A stretch of DNA of 64,000 nt. It comes from Skeletonema tropicum (taxonomy: Eukaryota; Bacillariophyta; Thalassiosirophyceae; Thalassiosirales; Thalassiosiraceae). This document shows positions 19,452 to 28,130 of the stretch, piece after piece. Every line of letters starts with the position of its first letter. Positions within the stretch are counted from its first letter, which is position 1. Below the pieces are notes generated by a model. The model was not told the DNA's origin, ran no database searches, and saw nothing but the letters and a program-made list of their open reading frames with translations. The DNA lies in assembly GCA_037178625.1 (NCBI GenBank), contig CM074132.1, forward strand, positions 496,001 through 560,000. The letters are read 5' to 3'. The position numbers and the translations under genes were made by a program.

Positions 19452-20513
19452 ATGGTGTCAACCAGGCAACGCCATCTATCAGAGGCAGCAGCGGGCGAGG
19501 ATAACGATGATGACATCGGCGCTCTCATATACAGGGAAAGTCAGCTGAGAAAGAAAGAAGCAGCCGCAGCCGCTGCTGCTGTAGCAGTAGTGAAGAAGAG
19601 TAATACGAACTCATCTAAATCTAAATCGAAGCATCGGTCGGCCACTGCTATACCAAGAGACGGTTCTTCTCCGTCAGCTTTTGTAGAAGCAAAGTCAGCT
19701 AAGAGGAAAAGACCTATGTCTGCTGGTGAGGGTGACGGGAACGAGACAGTTGATAAAGTTACTAGGAAGAGGCGCAAATATGAATGCTCTGCTGATGGAT
19801 GCACAAATAATGCTATCAAGGGGGGAGTTTGCATTCGGCATGGGGCAAACGTCAAACTATGCAGTAGTAACGGATGCACAAACAATGTCGTCCGTGGAGG
19901 AGTGTGCATTAGACATGGGGCAAAGGTCAAACGATGCAGTAGTAAAGGATGCACAAACCACGTCATCCAGGGAGGAGTGTGCATGAGGCATGGAGCAAAG
20001 CGTAAACAATGCAGCAGTGAAGGGTGCACAAACATTGCTCAGAGGGGAGGAGTCTGCAAGAGGCATGGAGCAAAGCGTAGACAATGCAGCATCGATGGGT
20101 GTACCCACACTGTCTACAATGGAGGAGTGTGCACTAGACACGGTGCAAAGCGTAAACAATGCAGCATCGAAGGATGCACAAACCAAGTCAAGAAAGGAGG
20201 AGTGTGCATTAGACATGGGGCAAAGGTCAAACGATGCAGCAGTGAAGGATGCTCAAACCACGTCATCAATGGAGGAGTTTGCATTAGACATGGTGCAAAG
20301 CGTAAACAATGCAGCATCGAAGGATGCACAAACAAAGTCAAGAAAGGAGGATTGTGCATTAGACATGGGGCAAAGGTCAAACGATGCAGTAGCAAAGGAT
20401 GCTCAAACCACGTCATCAATGGAGGAGTGTGCATTAGACATGGAGCAAAACGCATTGAGGAGGAGTGTGCAAAAGGCATGGGGCAAAGGTCAAACATGGA
20501 CCATACAAGCTAG
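19452..20513 (+). CDS. Zinc-knuckle (WRKY19-like) repeat protein, intact, 353 aa
   Basis: I chose the ATG at 19452 because the paralogue at 7236 starts with the same MVSTRQR and the same CATCAACCATGG context; the 64 upstream codons in frame are not conserved. The N-terminus has the family block DDDIGALIYRESQLRKKEAA and an Ala run. A basic linker with PRDGSSPSAFVEAKSAKRKR follows. From about residue 110 there are nine near-identical 25-residue repeats, C-S-x2-G-C-T-N...GGVC-I-RHGAKxK, each with three Cys and one His positioned for zinc. The DNA repeats have a 75-bp period, which favours unequal exchange. A nuclear, nucleic acid-binding protein is likely; specificity is unknown. Confidence 0.85.
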   Translation: MVSTRQRHLSEAAAGEDNDDDIGALIYRESQLRKKEAAAAAAAVAVVKKSNTNSSKSKSKHRSATAIPRDGSSPSAFVEAKSAKRKRPMSAGEGDGNETVDKVTRKRRKYECSADGCTNNAIKGGVCIRHGANVKLCSSNGCTNNVVRGGVCIRHGAKVKRCSSKGCTNHVIQGGVCMRHGAKRKQCSSEGCTNIAQRGGVCKRHGAKRRQCSIDGCTHTVYNGGVCTRHGAKRKQCSIEGCTNQVKKGGVCIRHGAKVKRCSSEGCSNHVINGGVCIRHGAKRKQCSIEGCTNKVKKGGLCIRHGAKVKRCSSKGCSNHVINGGVCIRHGAKRIEEECAKGMGQRSNMDHTS

Positions 20514-20822
20514 GCCTCGATGGAAGCACATGTAGCGGCCTCGTCATCGTCAGACTACCATCCTTTGGTGGTATCAATACTTATCAAACAATGTTGAAGT
20601 ACAATAGGAGTTTCGGAAGATATTTTGTTCGGGAAGAAGAACTGCTCAAAGTATGGCAAGTTACAGATTCCATTGCAGATACCAGGGGACATTATGAGTC
20701 GATACATAAAATGAATTTACTTTTGCCTTTGACAAATTATCGAAGAGTCACAACAAATCAAGATGTTTATGCCTCGACGCCCCATTTAGTCGTGGCATGC
20801 TCACCGTCCAATGATTTGAATT
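20514..20822. other. Convergent intergenic spacer
   Basis: It separates the 3' ends of the zinc-knuckle gene and the solute-binding protein gene. No feature recognised. Confidence 0.5.
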
Positions 20823-22991
20823 CTATGCAAAATACAGTAACAAGGTACAACCTAGTACGACTTTCAGACCAATGGCCAATGCATTAGTGTCAGAAGCAGC
20901 GCTTGTAGTAGTAGTAGTAGCGCTTGCGGCTTCAGCAGCACTTTCAGCTTCAGCGGCAGCATCACTTTCAGTTTCGAGATCGCAACTGAGGAGGATTGCC
21001 TTCTCGAGATCAAAATCCCAATGGGGCGTAAGATCGACGTCGCAATATGGCATGGAGCGAGGGAACACATTGTCACTGTTGCAATGATTTTGGAGGAGAG
21101 AATAGATGTCAACATCAAGTTAGATATGACAACACAGCAGAGCACAAGAAGAGAAACTATACAATACATGCACAAAACTTACACTGGTTCGGTGAAGCCT
21201 CCTAATTCCTTCTTGACCAATGCACTTTTGTTAATGGCATGGATGATGGATTTGCGGACACGAATGTCATCGAGAGGAGGCGTGGCGGTATTGAGAAGCA
21301 GCACAACATTCTGAATGTCTTCACCAACATGCACGTTTAGAGACGGGTCGTTCATAGCAGCAATATTAGTAATTGAATTGGATGGTAGCACTCCATCTCC
21401 CCACATTACGTCGAGGCTTCCATCCAATAATGCCGCCTGAATTTTGTCTGCGCTGTCATAACGCACCACCTTGAGAGTTTCAATGGCGGGTGCACCGCCC
21501 CAGTAGTCTTGATTTCCCGTGAACTCAACTAAATCATCTACTCGAATCTCGTCAAAGTCAGCTGTTGTGAGCACGGACTGCTCCCTGGACGCAAAAGCAA
21601 ACGGACCAGTACCACTAACGTTCCTAATGCCAGCGCATTCGACATTGGGAACTCCAGCCTACGGGATTATCAAATGACAGAAAATGATTTTGAGTTATAC
21701 GAAGTATACGACGATGCACTCTATCCTAAACAATACTTACCGTCTTACTCTCAAGAGTGCCCCATCCACGCTCACAACTATTAGCCGAGAACGGGTCAGA
21801 TTCTGCTCCTTCAGCAAAAGAATTCGGCGAAAGGAACCTGAGTGGGCGGATGAAGCTGAGTTCCTGTAGAAAAGGGTAGAACTTGGCTGAAGTCGTCATA
21901 ATGAGTTCCGTATCACCCGCACACGCCCAATCTTTGATGTACTTCGGAACCCCGTACCAACCATGCCATACAGGTTCCACCAGGGCTCCAGCCAGAACGT
22001 GATCCAAATTCAATTTTGCAGCTTGGCAATTCCATTCTGCTCCATCATGGAATTTCACGCCGGGACGTAACTTGAAGGAGTACTGCTGTCCTCCCGAGGC
22101 AGTGTCCGTGATGGTCCAACTTTCAGCTAGAGCTGGCAAAATTGTCCCTTCAGGGCCGTAGCTGACAAGGCCTTCGTACAGCCAGTTATTCGAGAAGAAT
22201 TCATTCGGATTGTAAGTATGAGGATCCATATTACCAACTGTTTGAAATCTGCCTGTCAATGCTCCAGGGCTGATGGTTACAGTCGTAGATCCCGATACAG
22301 GCACAAGCTTGTCCACGGGGAAATCGAATTGCTGATGCCCAGCCTGGTAGCCTGTGAGGCGTGAGTTGATGATCGCGACAATACGCCTTCCCCATAATGG
22401 CAGCATCATGGCTTGCTTGTGATAGTAGTCATGGACGTCATTCCATTTGGCTTGACGAACTATCTGGTTCTCTTCTTGGAGGACATCCTCAACCATCGAG
22501 AGGAGCTCATCACGAGAAGAGGGCGCCACAAGACCGGCGAGTGCGTTATGGTTGGCATTATCCTCAGCCTCCCATGCCGAAACATAGGAGTGGGGATCGT
22601 AAGGGGTACCCCAGGTTTCACTGAAGGAGAGGCCAAAGTCACCTCTCAAACCTGTAGAGGGAGTAGAGGGAGATATGCGCGTAGAGTAAGAGTGTTAGTG
22701 TTAGCGAGTTGTAATCATCCGAAGAACACACAGATCTCAAAACTACTTACGAGCTTGGTTGTAATCATTCTTCGTAAGAAAACGAGTGTTTACTTTGAAG
22801 CCAATCTTCTCCAAATCCTGACGGACTTCGTCTTCGATGGCCTCGGCGTTGGCATCACCTTCCAGAATGAGCCAATCGATGGCTTCAACTTCAGCATTGC
22901 AGGCTCTGGCGTCTTCGAGAGTGACCGCGGCAGAGGTGGATTTTGATTGCATAAGCAATCCGAGGTATGTTAAAGCAGTAGACAAACGCAT
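20823..22991 (-). CDS. Family-5 extracellular solute-binding protein (NikA/OppA type) with circularly permuted lobes; four exons, 626 aa
   Basis: Exons 22991-22751, 22651-21741, 21658-21183 and 21075-20823 join with GT-AG introns of 99, 82 and 107 bp; the 1881 bases keep one frame. Residues 1-22 are a signal peptide. In bacterial family-5 binding proteins the N-lobe comes first and the segment with FSETWGTPYDPHS and LPLWGRRI near the end. Here that C-lobe segment comes first (residues about 25-205). The usual N-lobe start follows (NMDPHTYN, LYEGLVSYG, ALAESWT, RPGVKFHDGAEWN, SGTGPFAF). The protein stops after EPVDNVFP ... WDFDLEKAILLSC, exactly where the C-lobe segment would begin in the family. 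An Ala/Ser/Thr linker and a C-terminal hydrophobic tail (ALAIGLKVVLGCTLLLYFA) suggest GPI or membrane anchoring at the cell surface. Ligand unknown; nickel or peptides are usual. Bacterial ancestry is likely, but the introns show it is resident in the eukaryotic genome. Confidence 0.85.
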
Positions 22992-23234
22992 AGTTGATGA
23001 TGGAAAAGGTTGGTCGATTGTAAGTACTTTGGGTGGTAGGCTTGATTTTTGTGCTTTGATGTGCAGCAAACAAAACTTATGATTTATGTTGATGGGTGAC
23101 AGATCCAAAAGAGGGAAAGAATCTTGGAGCGTCATTTACTTCCTTGTTTGCGTGACAGACGCCCAGCGCCCAGCATAAAATGGTCCCTGTAAAGCACAAA
23201 ACATCTACCAAATCGACCATGAAGTCGGCCACCT

Positions 23235-24757
23235 ATGGTAGTTGTGATAATCTTATCTATTATGGATGGTATTGATATTGATACTCCTCATAACCGGCTG
23301 CACTCTGTAACTCTGAATTTGATCATTGGTTCCATATTTGATGAGTTTACAATAGTTATATTCGACTTCATCCTCGTGGTCTTTTTATCATCAGGTCTCT
23401 CCGGAGTCTCTACTTCTGGTATCAATTTATGGGCTGACAAATTCTTTGCTTCTATTCTTTTCCGGAGGTGAGTGGCAGCATAGTAAATTCTCATCGAAAT
23501 CTTGATGCAACAGTGCTCTTTGCTATCGCTTCATTACCAGGTATCAACTAATAATATCTCATATTGTCTGCACTCCACAGGAGCATCTGGTCGGTATGTT
23601 GACGCCGGTGTAGCAAACAATCGACGGCTGCAGTCAACACTATTGCTGCTCACAGTTCAATACCTATGTACCCTAGCATGCTGTGTTATGTGCTATGTAT
23701 TTCTGAGGCTGAAGGGTAATTATTCGTGGATTCCACTGATTATACTCTTGAGTGGATTTGCATCGTTGTCTAGCGCGACGTCAGCAATCTCAATCCAAAA
23801 TGATTGGATAGTAGTGATAAGTGACTCAAATACAGAGAACTTGTCAGCGTTGAATGTTGTGCTTCGTCGTGTGCACTTGGTCGCGAGAATGATTGCGCCT
23901 GCAGTAGCGGGATACTGCTTGAAAATACTTGACAACCAGTTGAACGATGTCTTTGTTGCAATGGCAGGGCTGGCTTTAATATCTTTCCTCATCAAATATA
24001 AATGCTTAAAAAGGATATGTTCGTTGGCACCAGCGCTTGTTCTGCAAAGAGAGGAGGATGATGTATCAGAAACGGAAGAGCAAATTCAAACAGAGGATCA
24101 AGACGAACAGCAAAAACACTGCACATCTTGCTCGATGATCGGTGGATACGTAATCTACTTCCAACAAAAGATTGCAATGGGAGGGTTCGGATTTGCACTG
24201 CTGTACCTGAATGTGATGACTTTTGGCTCGATAATGACGTCCTACTTGATATGGAGAGGTCTTGATCTGGGTCATTTAGGTATTGCCAGGGGAGCATCAG
24301 AAGTATTTGGACTCGGAGGAACAATTGCATATGCTTCTTCTTCTGGTAGATTTGCGCTGAGGACAATAGCGGTTGTCTCAATTGGCTACATGGCGCTGTG
24401 CTTATCTATGTCTGTCTGTGGTATCCTTCTTCATTCCCAATGAGAAGAGTATATCCATCTGGATGCTGATCCTTGGAGTTGTGCTTAGCCGAGTGGGTCT
24501 ATGGGCAAACGAGCTATCCATTTTTCAGCTAACTCAACGCACAGTCGATGAAAATGTAGCGAGGTATCGTGGGTGGCTCCCAATCTTCGATGAATTATTT
24601 CTTTTACTTGTTGAACTCTGCTCTCGGTATAATATTTTCAGACCCAGCAAACTTTTATGTTCTTTGCCTGATTGGATACTCAGCTATAATCTCAGCCTTC
24701 TTGCTAATGCTGAGAGGGGTTTACTTTTCGCCAGCGTTTCGGAACATAGATGATTAG
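23235..24757 (+). CDS. Ferroportin-like (SLC40) metal exporter, frame broken
   Basis: The exon from 23588 (after acceptor CTCCACAG) continues upstream codons ATVLFAIASLP across a 64-bp intron to give GASGRYVDAG. Ferroportin landmarks follow: NDWIVVIS ... LNVVLRRVHLVARMIAPAVAG, a cytosolic acidic loop, then FLYLNVMTFG-like helices. Two one-base shifts interrupt the C-terminal half, near 24422 and near 24560. Reading across them gives SVVSFFIPNEK, VGLWANELSIFQLTQ and GGSQSSMNYFFYLL, all in ferroportin order (compare human DLTVTQLLQE and NGVQNSMNYLLDLL). The 5' end is unclear; an ATG-led frame from 23262 may hold the first helix, with another shift near 23470. Ferroportins export Fe2+ and related metals. 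It lies head to head with the binding-protein gene, starts about 250-500 bp apart. Confidence 0.75.
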
Positions 24758-25010
24758 AGTTGTCACGAAAAATTGGCTTGAAATCACTCCGTCACAATTT
24801 CACATGGAATTCAGAGATCTTCTCATCTAGAGTCTAGAGCCAGGGTTACAACCACCCGATTCATGCTGAATACTTAATGTATCAGGAGAAAGTAGATCTT
24901 GATGCAATCAACGATACTTGGATATTCTAATAAAATTATTTAAGAGCTACAATGAAGGACTGAATGCTTTGAGTGGAATTGATCTAATCCGAGCATTTTG
25001 ACCTTTGAGG

Positions 25011-26864
25011 TTACCACGAGGGAAGTTCATCTTCATTATTTGCTACCTCTGGAATGTTCTCCAAACTCACTCTCCTGAAGATACGCATGGAACGATGTTT
25101 GCTGCTTGCTAAAGGCTCATCCTCAGTCTCGCCCTCGGTCTCAACATCAACAGCACGGCTATCATCTCGCAATCGCAATATCAGAATCAACTCGAAAAAT
25201 CCATGAATGAGCCAAACTAAAGACATGTTACTTAGTTAGCCATAAAATGAACAGCAATCCTATCGATAAAATAGAGTATCAACTTACTGTAATGAGATAT
25301 CAGAAGCATATATATCCCGACTCTTGCTGTCGTGGTGGAAAAAGTAATGGCATAGAAAGATTCCAACTGAAACCACAACTCGAGACATAAAAGGAGAAAG
25401 GTATACAACTTCAAATGGTAGTGTTAGAAAAAGTTCACATTGAAAGATATATTGGCCATACACTTATAGTACTCACATGTGGATAGCAATATTTGACGAA
25501 GACTACCAAATGTTGGAAGCCAACAGCCAGGGCTACAAATCCCAGTGAAAGAGGATTCATCTCATGAAGCGAAGTAACCAAGTACAGAAGAGTTGCTCCA
25601 GAGTGATGCAAGAGGTAAGCAATGCCGCTGCAAAATGACAAAACTCTGAAAGGTTTGTTGTTGAAGTACAATGCAGGATGATCCAAGGGGCCACGTATAT
25701 GACTTGTCACCTCTGGGTAGCCCATCTTTATCAACACAGTTCGTTATGTGAGTGCGGAAATATTCTTGCTGAGAACGCAGACGAACATAGAAGTATATAA
25801 ATATAAATACATACCTTGAACAGTCCAAGAACATATAGAGGCAGGGTGATGAGGTTGGCCGCGAAGAAGCAACCAAAGTTTATTGTTGCAGCCATGACTT
25901 GAGCAAAAAGAAAGACCCTATATCTCATATTTCCAACTAACGCTGGCCCGATAGTGACTTCCATTATTAGGCCAGTCAGCATTACCACCAATGTTAAGAC
26001 ATAAATGTATAATGTTGTGGTATCACTGGAGACTTCTTCATTGTATGAGCTGTTTGCTTCTGGGGGCTTGGTGATGTGAGACCACATTGAGAGCCCTTTC
26101 ATATCGAGAGACTTTGCAAACATTGCCACATACTGCGCTGTCTCTTTTGCATGCTCATGCAATACTCCATGATGTGACGCACCATAGATCTCCTTGTGAT
26201 ACATTTGCTGACCACGTTGAGGTTTTATACCCATTGAGGCATGGTAGAGCATTTTTGGGAAGTATGCGTCGTCTTCTCCGCCGATGATTAGGATATCTGT
26301 TTCGATTGATTTCTCTTCTTCTAAATCTGCTAGCATGATGGACCCATCAACAACGCCAAAGTTTTCTCTATAAACACAGGTCAACCTATGCGCTCCAACG
26401 TCACTCCACATCCGATGATATTCATCGTGAAACTCTGGCCAAAACGTCTCGTTTGACATCAAATCATTCAGCATTTGAAAATCGTTCGAAGCTAGGAAAG
26501 TTGCTCCAATCAGAGGCTTCATGAGATTGAAAAAGTAGACCTTCTTTGCAGATATCATACTGAGACTCTTTCCAAATATCTGAGGTCGAGGAGCGAAAGA
26601 TATCAAGCCTGACAAAATATCCTTTGGCAATCTCTCAGCCACTTTCCAACCAACGAAGCCCCCCAAATCGTGGCCTACAATGAATATCTTCTCGTATTTG
26701 AGCTTTAGTTTGCATTCGGATATAAAGTTGGCTACTTGCTCTGCGTAAGTGGCAAACTTTTGACATGAACCTTTTGCGCTCCAACCATCTAAGATCCAAT
26801 AATCAGCTAGTGAAAGAAGCCCCTGAAGATGTGAAATGATCGGAGCAAATTCCTGAGGGACATG
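25011..26864 (-). CDS. Alpha/beta hydrolase fused to a multi-pass membrane domain (5' end missing)
   Basis: Visible exons 26864-25815, 25725-25477, 25408-25288 and 25216-25011 join in frame (541 codons to the stop). The first encodes an alpha/beta hydrolase of the epoxide-hydrolase/dehalogenase type. Nucleophile elbow is GHDLGG (Asp nucleophile), with a following GWKVAERLP helix, acid region near DILIIGGEDDAYFP, and a candidate catalytic His in ASHHGVLHEH. The oxyanion HG strand must lie in an upstream exon I could not find; the acceptor TATTTAG is at 26865. After about residue 225 the protein becomes a membrane domain with roughly six hydrophobic segments and several His residues (LLHHSG, GFQHL). 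The C-terminus is acidic and cytosolic-looking. A SINE-like sequence sits directly upstream. Substrate unknown. Confidence 0.75.
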
Positions 26865-26869
26865 CTAAA

Positions 26870-27112
26870 TACTGATGTGGTCCAGGATGATAATGGACGA
26901 AATTCGGAGAGCCTCCCCCTGCCAGCACATACAGGACACCTACTGAACGATACGAGGGCCTTTGTACTATTACGACAGAGTGGGAGAGACACGGCCATGA
27001 CGGGCATCGAGCCACGGAACGGCTACAGGTTCCCTTCAACAGGGATCGAACCCAGTACCGTGTGGAGCAACCATGTCGATGTGACCGCTTAGACCAAAAG
27101 GTCTCTCCTTGA
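26870..27112 (-). mobile_element. tRNA-derived SINE-like sequence
   Basis: Reading the minus strand from 27112, an A-box-like TGGTCTAAGCGG is followed about 40 bases later by a near-perfect B box, GGGTTCGATCCC. This spacing is that of a tRNA-type RNA polymerase III promoter. The preceding bases can pair weakly as a tRNA-like head, and a non-tRNA body runs to about 26870. It lies where the 5' exons of the hydrolase gene should be, so it may have inserted in that gene's intron. Body length and ends are approximate. Confidence 0.55.
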
Positions 27113-27166
27113 CATCAAACTGTGTCAAGGGTATATTAAGTGTCACATCACCTCTGTCAGCCAACA

Positions 27167-27367
27167 TCAACATCCTTTCTTGGCTTTGATTAGTGTGAAG
27201 GACGAAGTAGATGAGGTCCTCTTGCTTTTCTTTTCTTCAGCAGCCGCTGCAGCTGCCTCCTTCTTTCTCAGCTGGCTCTCCCTGTAAATGAGAGCACCAA
27301 TATTATCCTCCTCGTCACCTTTCGATGCGGCTGCCTGTGATGGTTTGCTAGGTAGTTGGGTCGACAT
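27167..27367 (-). pseudogene. N-terminal fragment of zinc-knuckle repeat gene
   Basis: Starts at 27367 in the same CATCAACCATG context as the paralogues. It carries DNIGALIYRESQLRKKEAAAA, then stops after 66 codons with an unrelated tail (TLIKAKKGC). No Cys/His repeats follow. It is a truncated copy of the family at 7236 and 19452, cut close to the SINE-like sequence. Confidence 0.75.
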
Positions 27368-28130
27368 GGTTGATGGCTTTGATATCTATCTTCTCACTTT
27401 TCCGTCTGCGGTGCCGGACCTCATTTGGTACAAAAGTCAAAATCAACGTAGGAATTCAAAAATCTACACAAACTTCAACTCAAAAAATCATCAAAAAAAC
27501 GACCACCATGACAACAAAGCAACATCAATACGCCGCGTAATCAACCGCCGCCAACGATAATATTCTAACCTTCTAATAGCAAATAAGTATATCAAACGCC
27601 ATCAGCCGCCGCCGCCTGTGCTCTGACATCTCAAATTTAACTAGCAGTCACTACGGACTACTAGATCGCTTCGCCGCCCAACACCCAACGAGCTCCCGCA
27701 CCTTCACAAGAAAAGCCATTTTCTCATTGGATTCAAATTATTCCGCCAATCAAATTATACGGAACTCCGCCGCTAAAATAATCTGGTTTGGCACCTCACG
27801 AGATATTCGAGAGAGGGAAGTCATCTACTCCGAGGCTTCCAGAGAATTTAGGTCATTATTTCTGCCTCCAACGCGAACCCACAATTCAAATTCAAATCAT
27901 TGCACGTTCGCCTCATCGCTGGAAAGTTTCTGCTGTCCTACCATAGACATTCCTGAATCTTCTTCTGCCACCATCGTGACCTAACTTTCTATCAACATCA
28001 AATACATTGATTGGTCAATACCTACCTGGAACATCCATCTTCTATACCTGGTGAGATCTTCCCTACAATAATTCCAATTCATCTTACTTGAATTGATCAT
28101 CAACTTCATGTCGTCTAATAAGCGATAAGA
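27368..28130. other. Region between the truncated gene and the LINE; probable LINE 5' leader
   Basis: AT-rich, no protein-like frame. It may contain the 5' untranslated region and promoter of the downstream LINE; its 5' boundary was not located. Confidence 0.4.

Noticed and set aside
19785..20480. 75-bp repeat array as a CRISPR array
   Set aside because: The repeats are coding, have no spacers and encode zinc-knuckle units.
22992..23135. Upstream ATG for the solute-binding protein
   Set aside because: It would bury the signal peptide behind 48 polar residues; the ATG at 22991 gives a standard secretory start.
24554..24642. Apparent GT-AG intron in the ferroportin-like gene (GAG|GTATCG ... 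TTTTCAG|ACC)
   Set aside because: The enclosed bases encode the conserved GGSQSSMNYFFYLL segment of ferroportins, so removing them would delete a family-specific helix; a one-base shift explains the data better.
26807..27007. Frame encoding VLAGGGSPNFVHYH upstream of the hydrolase, possibly an oxyanion strand
   Set aside because: It lies inside the SINE-like sequence, is out of phase with the acceptor at 26865, and no donor joins it to the hydrolase.
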